Shown here in pieces: positions 1 through 10,209 of a stretch of 30,982 bases of DNA. The stretch lies in contig BFEA01000589.1 of assembly GCA_003427395.1 (NCBI GenBank), positions 947,071 to 978,052 on the forward strand. Direction: 5' to 3'. This DNA comes from Chara braunii (taxonomy: Eukaryota; Streptophyta; Charophyceae; Charales; Characeae). The notes under the pieces were generated by a model that searched no databases, was not told the DNA's origin, and saw only the letters and a list, made by a program, of their open reading frames with translations. The translations under genes were made by a program, and so were the position numbers. Position 1 is the stretch's first letter; each line of letters begins with the position of its first letter.

Positions 1-50
<50 letters not shown>
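1..50. repeat. (AC)n microsatellite
   Basis: Uninterrupted AC dinucleotide repeat from the window edge to position 50, followed by a short GA-rich stretch. It may continue beyond the window. Confidence 0.98.
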
Positions 51-53
<3 letters not shown>

Positions 54-352
54 TACGTAGAGAGAGATAGTCACAACAAAGACACCAGAGAAGGAAGCAA
101 AGCGAGTGAGAAAATCGCTTCAACATTTTTTAAAAGCAATGAAAGATCATTGGCGAAGAACCAACACCATCGATTTACTATGTGCTAAGGACTATGAGAT
201 AACCCAAAATGGATTTCCAAGATTTATGGTCATATAATATGAGCATAACAGGAATCCGCTTTTGTGAAAACGGAAAAAACAAACAACGAAACAAACCAAA
301 AACACTGTTCAGCATCTTCTTTAAGCAAACATGACGAAACAAGATCAGAACG

Positions 353-449
353 CAGTTTTTCCCGAAACCAACAGCAGGCATGTTCTAACAAAGACAAAGA
401 ACAAAATACACATCAGTTTTTCTCGAAACCAATAGCAGGCATGCTCTAG
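353..449. repeat. 36-bp direct repeat pair, 61-bp offset
   Basis: The segment beginning CAGTTTTTC and continuing CGAAACCAA, AGCAGGCATG and TCTA occurs at 353-388 and again at 414-449 with only a few substitutions. The spacer is A-rich. The 61-codon + strand frame across it looks incidental. Confidence 0.8.
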
Positions 450-1040
450 CATTCTACATGGATGTATGCATTCTAAAGGTATATTTAACTGCTCCCGATT
501 ATGAAGCAACACCTTTATCTACCAATAATCTCATGACATAGATAAAGCAAAAACTGCAAATATGTTTTTCTAAAAACCAACCACAAATGGTCACTGAAAA
601 AGGGAAAAAAATTGATGGAAGAAAAGCTCTGACATTCTCTATGTATTGAATGTGTGTAGACTAAATAACGTGTTGTTGATTGATCCAAAAAAAAAGGATA
701 AAAAGAAAACACGAGACGCTTTGCCGCATTACCCGAGAAACAATAGTCTACATGTGGAAAAATGGGCTTCTTGATGTAGGCTAAGTACAAATGGCACAAG
801 ACGTTTTCCTATAAGCCGAAAAAGAGAACAGCAGAAACAACAAAAATGTTGTACAGTAAGTAGGCTTCATGTTTACACCCGAAATTTTCCTTTTGAGCAC
901 TTGGGAGTTATTTCAACGTGGGTCCCATGTTGAATCCTTCAACGACTGTTGAAACCGTGGTGGAATGGGCAAAAAGCAACCCGAGAATATTTCTTTATCG
1001 GAAAACAAAATAAGCAAAAAAAAAGACTAAAAATATAAGT

Positions 1041-1065
1041 TTGTAGATCTTTTCTAGATCTACAA
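1041..1065. repeat. Perfect 10-bp-stem hairpin
   Basis: TTGTAGATCT, a 5-nt loop, then AGATCTACAA. The right arm recurs near 1200, again before a CCC-containing AT-rich segment, so it may belong to a short dispersed repeat. Confidence 0.7.
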
Positions 1066-1832
1066 CCCGCCATTAGTTTTTGAAGTTTTGCTATATTAAA
1101 AAAAAAAAGTGGGTTTTTCCTTTTTTTTCACAGAGATTTTTCTGCAGGCAAAATATTTTAAAAAATAATAAAACAAAAAAAGGGTCATAGGTATTTTGGA
1201 GATCTACAATCCCACATTTTTTATTGTTTTGTTTTTAAGTTCATACGTATACAATAACTCGGCTCAAATCTCCATAAGTTGTGTGCGCTAGGACGTCACT
1301 TTTGGTCAAGGGTCGAAATGAGGGTCAAAAGGCACGCCCTAAGTTTGAGTAAAGCCTGGACAAAGACCTGATGCCAAGGGGTACCTAAGGTAAGGTTGAA
1401 ATTGATCTCTAGATGCCCTACGTGCAACAGTTGACTCTAGGAAAGTCAACGACCAACCCCAATACAGGAATCCAGGCCCAGATGTCAAAGTGAGCCCGCT
1501 GGTCAGCCGCGGTCGTAGATCGGACATATATCATTGGTTATTTGCTTGTATCCAGAAGAATCCAGTCCTACTATGGAGACACATGGGAAATCTGCAACTG
1601 TGGGACATTCAAGCCATTGGTTGCCAATCGATCTAGACCGTCATCCGCAGGAGACCTGAGGCTTGTTAACAGGAGTCAACACTATAAGTTGACCAAACCC
1701 CTGCTTGGAGATCATTCAGTCTTGTGCATTTTGTTTGGCGCTGGCTTGATGCTAGTGCGACGACGCAAGGTTGCCATAACTTTATGTTGCCACCACACTC
1801 TGAGTGTGGGTGCCAGTCTTGAGGGTGATTAT

Positions 1833-2525
1833 GCTGACGTGGCCATAGCAACATTGATTTCGACGTTGATAGGAGTATGGGCGAGGAGGAGGAACTGGAT
1901 TGTGAGATTAGTGTGAGTGATGAGGGTAAGCTTACCTGGACTTATCTGTATCGCTGCTTGATAACTCACCGACTGGCTGATGTAAGCAGTGTCCATTAGT
2001 GAGAGAGATATTAACATGGCACCGGAAAAGAGACTCGTAGGAGGATGCTGATGCGGACAGGGGAACGAGAGAAGGAACTTACCTGATGATTTGGACATTC
2101 CTTCGACGATGACGTCCGTAAAGATGTATTGACGTGACAGGCTTGATAGTGTTATTGAACTTCCCTCCGCATACGTGTTTCTTATTGATACGGTGTGCTG
2201 CCTGCTCAGGTGGCACCGCATATCCCAGGTGCTAACGTGGCACCTACGTCAAGAAGTAGCAAGGTACATAATTGACGTGGCATTTTCCAGAGTGTCGCGA
2301 GGTACATCTCGAGTGACATGGCACCTTCCTGAAGTGGCAGTGAGTTATACAGGTTGACGCGGTATTTCCCAAATGGCATTCCAGTGGGCCGATATGGTTT
2401 TAAATGGTGCTCCACTATTGAAGTATTCCAAGTCGTATTTCAGCACTAATGAGGCCTTGGCAGACCCAATGACTCTAACGTGGCATATGTCTTATTAACG
2501 TGTCAAAAAGGCTTTGCTGACGTGG
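1833..2525. repeat. Cluster of TGACGTGGCA-like motifs (degenerate ~40-bp array)
   Basis: Ten or more variants of TGACGTGGCA occur here, including 1833, 2129, 2207, 2232, 2271, 2312, 2353, 2474, 2494 and 2516. From 2232 to 2353 successive copies are 39-41 bp apart; the last three are 20-22 bp apart. Some units also share AGGTACAT (2262, 2300). ACGTGGC is the core recognised by plant bZIP (ABRE/G-box) factors, so the array could be regulatory, for example LTR U3 enhancers. It could equally be a decayed minisatellite. The motifs are seen directly; the function is inference. Confidence 0.65.
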
Positions 2526-2647
2526 AGCATGTGGTATCAATGACGAGACGAACTGCAAAAAGGAAAGATATATTGGTGTGATACCTCGCGCGAGTGTGGC
2601 CTGGCGAGCGATACCGCACCAGGGCATGTGTCTGGTCACACAACCAT

Positions 2648-2940
2648 CTATAAGAAGACAGCAAAGAAGAGCAAGTAACACTAGTTTGTTTTTTATGTGT
2701 TGCTGATTAACTTTGTAAACTTATCTGTCGTGGGATGTCTTGTAGATGATTGCGGATTCACCATTGTGTGTGTTATCTTGATGTCACTTGTCGTGGCTGT
2801 GGAACCTGCACAGTCGCTTGGACTAAACATCATCAAAACTAACAAATAATAAACTTAAAAATTTTGAAAAATTTTGTGCAGGTATTTGATGCTTTATTTC
2901 TTCATTCTTTACTGTAATACTGAAAATTCATTTGTGGTGA
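2648..2940 (+). promoter_or_regulatory. Possible LTR-type promoter and polyadenylation signal
   Basis: A TATA-like CTATAAG lies at about 2648, and AATAAA at about 2846 followed by an A/T-rich tract. This U3-TATA-polyA order, 3' of the TGACGTGGCA array and 5' of the gypsy gag, is what a 5' LTR would show. No second LTR copy was found downstream. A convincing primer-binding site is absent: TGGTATCA at 2531 matches only the first part of an initiator-Met-type site and lies upstream of the TATA. The interpretation is weak. Confidence 0.25.
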
Positions 2941-3382
2941 GGCCGAATAATCTACACTGGTCTTTTAAGTTTATTGTGCGGCATTCTCATTTGTAAACAT
3001 GACTTAGTACCTTTGGAGATGGAGATGTCTGCATGCATCCATTATGACTAGGTTCATCGCTCTTTTCTTTTTTTCCATCTTTCTTTTTTTCTTCGTTGAT
3101 CAAGAAGAATAAGTGATGAGAACAAGAGGACAAATTGAGGACAAACAGTAGCAGATGCTGAACCGTCTTCGCCAACTGCTCACAGAGTTGCACGACGCTC
3201 GTCCCGACGCTGAACAATATGTACGCAGCCTGTTCGATCTGCGTGCCGCAGAGGACGAATTGTCGAAGGTTGAAACCGTTGTTACAAAAAACCAGCGGAC
3301 ACGTGCAACAAATTATCAATAGGGTTCGAATTAGCCTCGATCATTTTGTGACTGAGAAGATTACAAAATAGCCGATCACGAA

Positions 3383-4150
3383 ACCAAGGAACTTTGGAAG
3401 GGTAAACCAAGTGAAAAGAAAGAAGAACCGGAACTGAGCAAAGAGATTATGGATGTCACCATCAAGCAACTGCAAGATGCATTGGAAGCAGAGATAAGGA
3501 AGAAGGAAGCCTACAAGTGACAAGAAAAGGAAAAAGAATAGCAGGAAAGACAGGTGGAAGAAATAAAATAGAAAATTAATATTGGTTGAAAAACCGATTT
3601 GGCGTCCATGATCTAAAACATGATGGCCTAGCTTGCATACCTTGAGACCAAAATTGATCACGTCACAATCGAACTTCAAATAGTGACCAGACTTATAAAA
3701 GGGAAAAACAAGGTGGAGCAAAAAGATACAAAAGAAAAAAAAAAAAAAACATAAGCAAAACTTATGAAGAATGACATGATCACGTCACAATCGAACTTCA
3801 AATAGTGATCAGACTTGTAAAAGGGAAGAACAAGGTGGAGCAAGAAGAGACAAAAGAAGAAAAGAAAGAACCATAAGCAAAACTTATGAAGAATATCATG
3901 AAACACCCTGCACCCAAAGAACCAGAATCTCCTAACAATGAAAAAGCATAAAAAATAAACGGGAAAAACCGAAGGAAAAAAAAAATGAAAATGAAATTGT
4001 CATTTACTTACAACGGAAAGAAGGGAGAACATTTGTTGGTTTTGTGACCGACTATCTTTTCATTTGCTTGATGGTGACATCTATAATTTATTCGCCAAGT
4101 TTCGGTTGTTCTTTCTTTTTATTTGGTTCTCCCTTCTGAAGTTGCCTTGG
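3383..4150. repeat. 87-bp inverted repeat inside gag (arms 3383-3469 and 4064-4150)
   Basis: The reverse complement of 3383-3469 matches 4064-4150 closely, for example TTGCTTGATGGTGACATC in both. The arms enclose about 590 bp that includes the 122-bp tandem duplication. It looks like an inverted duplication of gag coding sequence. This also explains why similar proteins appear on opposite strands in this region. Confidence 0.85.
3656..3899 (+). repeat. 122-bp tandem duplication in gag
   Basis: Two adjacent 122-bp units, 3656-3777 and 3778-3899, both start GATCACGTCACAATCG and end in ATGAAGAAT followed by a short ATG-containing end. They differ mostly by A/G changes, and unit one contains a long A run. 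Open frames on the minus strand here are T-rich shadows of this repeat. Confidence 0.9.
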
Positions 4151-4886
4151 GAAAGTTACAACAAAATAAAGGCATTCTCCACTTCTCGCATTTGGGAAGT
4201 TATCACGGAGTGAGTGTTGTCTGAGGCCAACGCTGTTGCCTTTAAAGACATCGGTGACTGGACAAAAACCACAATCCTGCAAAATTCCTTTGGAAAATAA
4301 AGGAGAGATTCCTCAACAAGACGATCACCGACAAGGCGTTTGATGAACTTACCACCATAGGTCAAAGCGTCGGACTAGTGTGGATACTTTGTTTCGAGAG
4401 GTTGATCGTTTTTTGCATGTACCTAGATTGAGCCTTTAAGATAATCAGGTCATGTACATCCTCTTACGTTCTTTGCCTGAACCGACGCCAGGTCAACTTT
4501 TGGCTGAGGAAAGTCAAGTAAGTATAATTATAAGCAATTTTGAGATTTTTCCCTCCAACGAGAACAAATGACAATTCAAGTGAAGGTGCGTATGCTAACG
4601 TTGTAAAGGAGAGGCAATCAGATGAGAAGGGGGAAAAAATTTTGTAAAGACAAAAACGATAGGACCACCTCCTTGTCATTTTTGGCATTGAGACGATGGA
4701 GATGTGACTCCTTGAAGAAACCGAGGGTGAGATCAATAATGGCAACGAGTCAAGAAAAGGGTTATCTCACTGCGGTGGTGGCCAATAAGAGTAACATTAG
4801 TAATAAAGAAGTAAGGAACATCCTGCATAGCCTCAAGGAAGCCATGAGAGAACATCAACATTACCCATAAGGTGTGGTAGGATTAA

Positions 4887-4952
4887 ATGAATAACTACCA
4901 GTGTCTGAAGTGTAGCACTGAGGGACACATTGTTGCATGGTGCCCCTTAATT
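4887..4952 (+). pseudogene. gag CCHC zinc knuckle
   Basis: The frame starting at ATG 4887 reads CLKCSTEGHIVAWC: Cys codons at 4902, 4911 and 4941 and His at 4926. The spacing is C-X2-C-X4-H-X4-C, the retroviral-type zinc knuckle of the nucleocapsid. All four ligands are intact although the surrounding frame is not. This is one of the best-preserved motifs in the element and fixes its orientation. Confidence 0.85.
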
Positions 4953-5319
4953 TGGAACCCAAAAGAGAGCGGTCAATAGGAGTAGTATCTGCTCCTATTG
5001 AGCTGGAAGATTTGGATGATCGTGAGGCGCCCCAAACCCCTTTCAACTCTCCAACTCGCATGGTAGAGGATGACTCTTCTTCAACCTCTCACCCAGATCG
5101 CCTAGAACATGTGTTATGTAAGAGTCCCACTGGATGAATCCTCTGTGGAACTTGGAAATAAACTTGTAAATCTGCGAAGTTTTTGTACTAAGAAAGCAAA
5201 AAACAAAGACAAATTAATGCTCGCAGATGTTGAGATTGCTAGAACACGAACTCGTAAGAGTCTCACTGTACTAAGAAAGCATAACTCATGCAGGCAAGAA
5301 GATTCTGCATGAGGTAACA

Positions 5320-5412
5320 TTTCTGATTGAGAATATTTTTTTCTTACGCTTGATTCTGGGAATGGATTGGCACGAGGAGGCCGATCTTAATATCAGGTAC
5401 AAAGAAAAGACT
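5320..5412 (+). pseudogene. gypsy protease C-terminal fragment
   Basis: Reads LILGMDWHEEADLNIRYKEK. ILGMDW is the conserved end of the gypsy aspartic protease, just before the linker to reverse transcriptase. The catalytic D-[ST]-G part was not recognised upstream, so it is lost or too diverged. The frame closes shortly afterwards. Confidence 0.65.
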
Positions 5413-5725
5413 GTTAAATTATGAAAATCAAGAAATCAAATTAGTTAAGTTATTTGATAAGTCAGGATCAGACTCATCATTATTTTTTTGTTGTATGAGT
5501 CCATATGTTTTCTGAAGTATGATAATAAAAAAAAGTTGGTACAGAAAGTGATAATGAAACTCGTAAAGAATGTGGTTGAGTGCCCTACTTCCTACCCTCC
5601 TTCTATTGACGAACCTCTGGTGACAGTGGTGAGTATCATGACCTGATAACTGAGCTTGCAGGGGTAACTGGAAAAAACTATCAAACACACAAAAGGACCG
5701 ATCTACCCATAAGTCTCCATGAAAA

Positions 5726-6200
5726 TTCGAAGAGCTAAAAAAATAATTGCAAGAACTTACCAAGAAATGATAGATTAGGTCGAGTTCCTCTTCTTATGGT
5801 GCACATACACTTTTTATGACCAAAAAGGAAGGTGAGCTCTGACTGTGCATCGACTACTGAGGACTGAACTCCGTAATTGTTAAAAATAGTGAACCTCTAC
5901 CTCGGATCGATGGTTGGCTTAACCAACCACAGGGTTGTAAGTATTTCCGCAAGATTAATCTGAAGTCGGACCACCATCAAATCGAGGTGCGGTCAATGAA
6001 TGCACTTTTTCATGAGTGGCTCGATCAATTTATAATTGTGTATCTCAGCGGCATCATCGTCTACAGTAAGACGTTAGAAAACCATGAGAAACATCTACGA
6101 ATGATCATGCAGAAGTTACGCGATAGTAACTTTTAACTGAACCCAATCAAATTAAAGTTTGCAAAAAATTCAAACTTTTATACCTCCGACATGTCGTAAA
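5726..6200 (+). pseudogene. gypsy reverse transcriptase remnant
   Basis: The RT begins with an EELKK-rich segment, then SSSSSYGAHTLFMTKKEGEL and LCIDY-GLNSVIVKNSEPLPRI, both typical of Ty3/gypsy RT. At about 5990-6000 it jumps from HHQIEVR to MNALFHEWLDQF. The intervening part, which in intact elements holds the MPFGLTNAP motif (about 45-50 residues), is deleted. The catalytic motif at 6041-6052 reads YLSG instead of YLDD, so both active-site Asp are gone. Downstream KTLENHEKHLRMIMQKL keeps the usual thumb pattern. Several in-frame stops and at least two frame changes are present. It cannot polymerise DNA. Confidence 0.85.
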
Positions 6201-6259
6201 TGAAAATGGATTCAGGCAAGAAGAAAGAAAAATTGTTGCAATAAAAGATTGACATAAAC

Positions 6260-6840
6260 CAAGGAACCTAACCAAACTACGCTCTTTCATGAGATTACCT
6301 AGTTACTGTCGAAAATTCGTCACAAATGTTTCTAGTATAGCAACCCGGATGAGGAGGTTCGTGAATAAATTAACTATATGGTTTTGAGACAAAGATTGTG
6401 AGTCGGCATTTAAGAAGTTGGAATTCACTCTGACTCACTAGTACCCTGTTGTCAAGATTGTTAATCCTGCACTTCCCTTTGTCGTCACCACTAATGCGAT
6501 TCAATATGAGATCGGTGTGGTCTTGTAACAAAATAAAGGTAAGGGGTACACACCGATTTGGTTTCTGTCTTTCCGCCTACCCTTTGAGAAAGTGGCTAAC
6601 TCCACCTATGAGAGAGAGTTGTTTGTTTTGCTGCAGGTGCTAACGACATAAAAACATTATCTTTTGGGAAGATACTTCAAGGTCTACTCAGACCATGAGG
6701 CAATGAAGTGGTTCAACACGTAACCACAACTGTCTGACAAACTAGCGTGTTGGTCTGTTATCGTCGATACCTTTTACTATGAGTCGAAAACTATCAAAGG
6801 TACATACAATATGGTAGTTTATGCTCTCTCTATGAGATCT
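6260..6840 (+). pseudogene. gypsy connection/RNase H remnant
   Basis: Reads KLRSFMRLPSYCRKFVTN, then AFKKLEFTLTH and VVKIVNPALPFVVTTNAIQY, then STYERELFVLLQVL, GRYFKVYSDHEAMKWF and a final IKGTYNMVVYALS-like end. These are the successive landmarks of gypsy RNase H, which removes the RNA template strand. The first catalytic Asp (usual TTDAS) is Asn here, and several TAA/TGA codons interrupt the frame. Identity is secure; activity is not possible. Confidence 0.85.
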
Positions 6841-7004
6841 GATTTATTTGGAATATTGATACTTACCTCGATATAGGAAGCAAACTGAAAGACTAAATCA
6901 AAGAAGGATATGCCAAAGACAAAATATGGCAACCCATAATAGAATCTCTGAGAACGAACCTTGAACGTCTCCAGACTATAAGAGAACTGATGACACACTA
7001 TTCT

Positions 7005-7165
7005 TGATGAACAAAAGTGAGCAACGAATTTACATTTCTCACGATCAAGAAGTGAAGAGCTCGATTTTGAGTGAGTGTCATGATATTGAATGTCACTTTG
7101 GCTTAAAAAATACATTTGCTAATGTTCGAGAAAAGTTTGTGTGACAAGGAATGAACGAAGATATT
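7005..7165 (+). pseudogene. gypsy integrase zinc-binding start, truncated
   Basis: Reads RIYISHDQEVKSSILSECH, then CHFGLKNTFANVREKF, a stop, and QGMNEDIYD. This matches the first half of the HHCC integrase domain: two His in place, Trp before PGM lost to a stop. The two Cys and the whole DDE core should follow, but from about 7165 the sequence is unrelated T-rich DNA. The element is cut here by a deletion or rearrangement. Confidence 0.75.
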
Positions 7166-7169
7166 TATG

Positions 7170-9130
7170 ATAAAAACTTTTTATTTTTTAGTGCAGTAAA
7201 GCTTGCACTAGTGGTGCTAATATTTTCAACTGTTAAATTTTTATCTCATGGTGAACTTTTTTTCACTGTTCCATCTCTATGTCGCTTCACTATTTTTTTA
7301 GGACAACTTAAGTTCACGGTACTCATTTTGCATCAGTCCTGCCTCTTGGTCTCACCTGTAGTTCCAATGGGTTCTAGTTTCAAACAATGATTAACTTTAT
7401 TGGGTCCATTTAGTCCTTGCCAGTCCATTTCTTGACGCCCCAATTTTATTTGGGACCACCTAGTCCCCGACAGTCTCGTTTTTTCTTTTTATGTGCCATT
7501 AGTATTACGAATAGTGTCGGTCATTAGATCTTGATCAAGTGGTCGACGATCATTGGCGCAAATTATTCTTTTGTGCTTAGAGCACTCCCCCATGTATTTT
7601 GAACATGCCAAGTTTTTTTTTTTCTTGGCCCAAGTATGATGTCCTTGCAGTCTGTTAATTTCTGAAGTGTAGCGAGGGTCATTTTCCTAGCCTCATTGCC
7701 CCCAAACATACCCGAACATGAAACAAAATAAGGCGACACCTTTCCGAGTGCATTCAGATATACCTGAAACATGTTTTTGTTTTACATTTCGTTGTCCGTT
7801 TTATCTCGGTCAGAAAGTATCTCAATTCCCCCCCCCCCCAAAAAACAATTAAGAAAAACCAAGATACTTTGAAATGGTCTGGTCACAAAATATCTCTGGA
7901 ACATCTGTTTATTTCTCGCCTACGTGGCTGCTTTTGTCTGTTTATAAGCCCATAACTTCTAGAAGCTTTAAATTTAAGTTTATTGTATTTGAATTATCCT
8001 TGTTTCAAGTCTTTGTGCCCGATTCATCTCAGAGTGAATTCGGTCACACGATGCATCTAAAACATTTGTTTTCGTTGTCCTCCAAGTGTCAATTTTTTTA
8101 CCGTTCTTGTTTTTTTTCCCAACTTCATTTAGACTGCATGCAGGTTTGTAGTATGCACCTAGACCTTCTTTGAAAAAGGACAAGATAACAATGATACGGC
8201 GGTTGATCCCTTTTTCTCTTCGACACTCTCCTACCAGTCTCATCCTTCCTTTGGTATTTTTCCTCTCACCTTTGCTGAGCGTTTTATCTCGGACAACACT
8301 AGAACTCAATTTTTTAGGTTCATTTTATATAGGTCTTCCAAATTTGAAGCCATTGTGGTCCGTTGCATCCCTCTTAGGTCCCTTCTCAATTTCAAGGCTC
8401 CGAGGGGCCTTGAAATTGAGTCTCTTTTACCTCTTTCGTAGCCTGTTTTACTTCGGAATGGGCTACCATTTTTCGAGTTCGCTGTGCCTAGACACTTGCA
8501 TGGTTAGCGTCCTGCAATCCGCTACACCCTTCAAGCCTTCCCTTTTTTTTTTTTATAGTCTCACTGTGCTTAGGTCTTCCACATGTTGTTTTTGGGTGAC
8601 AGTTAGGTCATAGGTTAGAGATTTTTTTTAACGACACAATGGCATAATTTTCCTTTATGTTGTTGGCCCCGTTTACTGTGGCACAATATTCTTGTTGCAT
8701 TCACTTGTGACCTTCTTTTTTCAATGGGGCCATCTTATTATTTTTATTTTTCACTATCCGTTCAATTCTTGTCGTAATTGGGTCTCCTCCCCTTGTCGTC
8801 AGCTTAGCGCCGCGACGGCTACCCCCGCATGAAATTCCCATGACGCGGTATCCTTAACCTAATCATTTTTATCCTTGTATTCCCACATCACTTGATTACT
8901 CTTTTTCTACAACGCGTTCCTCCCACGACGTGCGATCTTTAAAACTACTTTTATCGTTTTGCCATGTCTGCACGTCCTTGACGGCGTCTGTTTGTTTCAA
9001 AAAAATATTAGGCAATCGATCTTCGTTGCTCTTGCATTTTTATAATGTCATGGGGGACGGTGTTCTATACATTTTTGCCTTTAAACGATCAGATCCCACC
9101 TATGTTTACTCCTTTTTCCTCTGATTCCAG
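7170..9130. other. T/C-rich DNA without a recognisable gene
   Basis: The longest + frame (8170-8613, 147 codons) is rich in Leu, Phe and Ser only because the strand is pyrimidine-rich; it has no family pattern. Visible structure: a diverged direct repeat around 7408-7490 (TTTATTGGGTCC... and TTTATTTGGGACC...), a run of 12 C followed by 6 A at 7828-7845, and a 36-bp near-palindrome at 8385-8420. Confidence 0.6.
8385..8420. repeat. 36-bp near-perfect palindrome
   Basis: CTCAATTTCAAGGCTCC, GA, then GGGGCCTTGAAATTGAG. The 17-bp arms pair with one T-G wobble around a 2-nt centre, giving a cruciform-capable hairpin. It lies in otherwise anonymous T-rich DNA with no T-tract or promoter to suggest a transcript. 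Confidence 0.9.
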
Positions 9131-9248
9131 TGATTACAGGAAAAACTGTGTATTTTCAATTTTCTCGGATCATTTTTAAGCTACTTCGTCCGCTTGCTTC
9201 GAAAATTTTTGACAATCAATCTTTGTTGCCTCTAAATTTTTAATATAT

Positions 9249-9629
9249 CATGGATGACGACATTCCTCATGTTTCTGCTGTGGATCTCAAAAAGATTCTT
9301 CAAGTCGATATCAAAGACAAATCTCGACCATAAGAATGAGAGATTTCATCCTCAAGGATTAGGTCGCGACCGAAAACAACATGGACTTAAAGTTTGTGGT
9401 AACAAAATTCATTGAACTAATGATAAAAGATAAAAGATGTCCCAACATGGTTGATACTATGACACAAATGAATAACATGAAGGTAGAAATGAACGAGAAG
9501 TTAGGGTTGCAGTTAGGTTTCTGGTGCTACATTACGAACGTTTTATTAAGGGATTACTTTGAATGTACTAGTCGCACGAGTAAGAAAGATGAAAGTATAT
9601 ATGTATTTTTATATCATGCCAGACTTTGA
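9249..9629 (+). other. Two short unrecognised open frames
   Basis: A 27-residue frame starts at ATG 9249, rich in Asp and Lys, and closes at 9331. An 82-codon frame follows at 9381-9629 with Met- and Lys-rich helical sequence (MTQMNNMKVEMNEKLGLQL). No family is recognised. The charge pattern resembles the coiled gag segments further left, so a gag relic is possible. The evidence is weak. Confidence 0.2.
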
Positions 9630-9908
9630 CATCCCTATTTTTCAAGGAAGATGATTTTTGTCTTACACAAAATCCCTCATACTATACCGCAACAAATATA
9701 ATGAGAAAATATATGTTATTTTGTATTACAACAGAAAAATTCCCACGAGAAATGAAAGTTGAAAAACCATTGCATAAAAAAAAAAATCCTTCATATTTAT
9801 AAATTATCATTCCAATGTTCGTCCAATTCTAAAATTTTCAAATCTATCTGATAAGTTCCCATCTAAATATGAGTTTTCCCTTCCAACTACATCTATTTGT
9901 TCAAGATG

Positions 9909-10073
9909 GAATGAAAGTCTGAACGAGTTTATGAAATGTTTTAATTAAATTTTCATTCTACGCCAACAAATATCTTCTAATTTAGATTGGATTAACCTAT
10001 TTATGACTGAAAATCCTTACTTAGAATGACAGTCTAATTAAAATATTTCATGAACTCATCCAGACTTTCATTC
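9909..10073. repeat. Foldback repeat, 51-bp inverted arms
   Basis: Left arm 9909-9959 starts GAATGAAAGTCTG; the reverse complement of the right arm 10023-10073 starts GAATGAAAGTCTGG. The arms agree at roughly 85% of positions, around a 63-bp spacer. A third, more diverged copy in the left-arm orientation starts at 10119 (GAATGAAAGTTTGG). No flanking target duplication was identified. It could be a decayed MITE-like foldback element. Confidence 0.75.
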
Positions 10074-10209
10074 TATCTCTAGCATGCAGTCCAAATAAGA
10101 AGGGATACCCTATTCTTGGAATGAAAGTTTGGAAGTAAGATGAAACATTTTAAAATTGGAATGACATTTTTGAAGATTGAATGAAAATTTAAAATTTAGC
10201 TGGTAATTT

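Larger units (their letters stand above)
51..1830. other. AT-rich DNA without a recognisable gene
   Basis: All open frames here are short, on both strands, and carry no recognisable motif. The longest is 124 codons at 1542-1916 on the + strand. Visible structure is limited to a diverged 36-bp direct repeat (353-388 and 414-449, 61 bp apart) and a 10-bp-stem hairpin at 1041-1065. Half of that hairpin recurs near 1200 as AGATCTACAATCCC. Several A and T homopolymers lie at 1015-1230. Confidence 0.6.
3118..4880 (+). pseudogene. gypsy gag remnant (N-terminal and capsid-like parts)
   Basis: At 3118-3320 the frame reads as a charged helical stretch with one early stop. At 3430-3720 there is Lys/Glu-rich coiled-coil-like sequence. 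At about 4345-4520 a capsid-like segment contains TLFREVDRFLHV and a following VMYILLRSLPEP, the pattern of retrotransposon gag capsid C-terminal regions, with a TAA between. A tandem duplication (3656-3899) and an inverted copy (3383-3469 against 4064-4150) have rearranged it. The reading frame changes repeatedly. Known role: the structural protein of the retrotransposon particle. This copy is non-functional. Confidence 0.6.
3110..7170 (+). mobile_element. Degenerate Ty3/gypsy retrotransposon, 3'-truncated
   Basis: Translated fragments in all three + frames follow the gypsy order: gag N-terminal and coiled segments (3.1-4.5 kb), CCHC knuckle (4902-4943), protease end (about 5353-5370), reverse transcriptase (5.73-6.2 kb), RNase H (6.4-6.8 kb) and the integrase zinc-binding start (7.0-7.16 kb). 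Many frameshifts and stops separate them. Homology is lost abruptly at about 7165, before the integrase core, and no 3' LTR was recognised. Gag-pol elements of this type make virus-like particles and insert by integrase. This copy cannot encode working proteins. Order and motifs are seen; the family call rests on known gypsy motifs. Confidence 0.85.

Noticed and set aside
2531-2543. TGGTATCAATGAC as a gypsy primer-binding site
   Set aside because: Only the first eight bases fit an initiator-Met site, and it lies upstream of the TATA/AATAAA pair expected inside the LTR.
8170-8613. 147-codon hydrophobic + frame as a membrane protein
   Set aside because: Leu/Phe/Ser content follows from T/C richness; no family pattern or supporting context.
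9780-10200. CRISPR-like array because of repeated GAATGAAAGT
   Set aside because: Copies are diverged, in both orientations and irregularly spaced; eukaryotic context.
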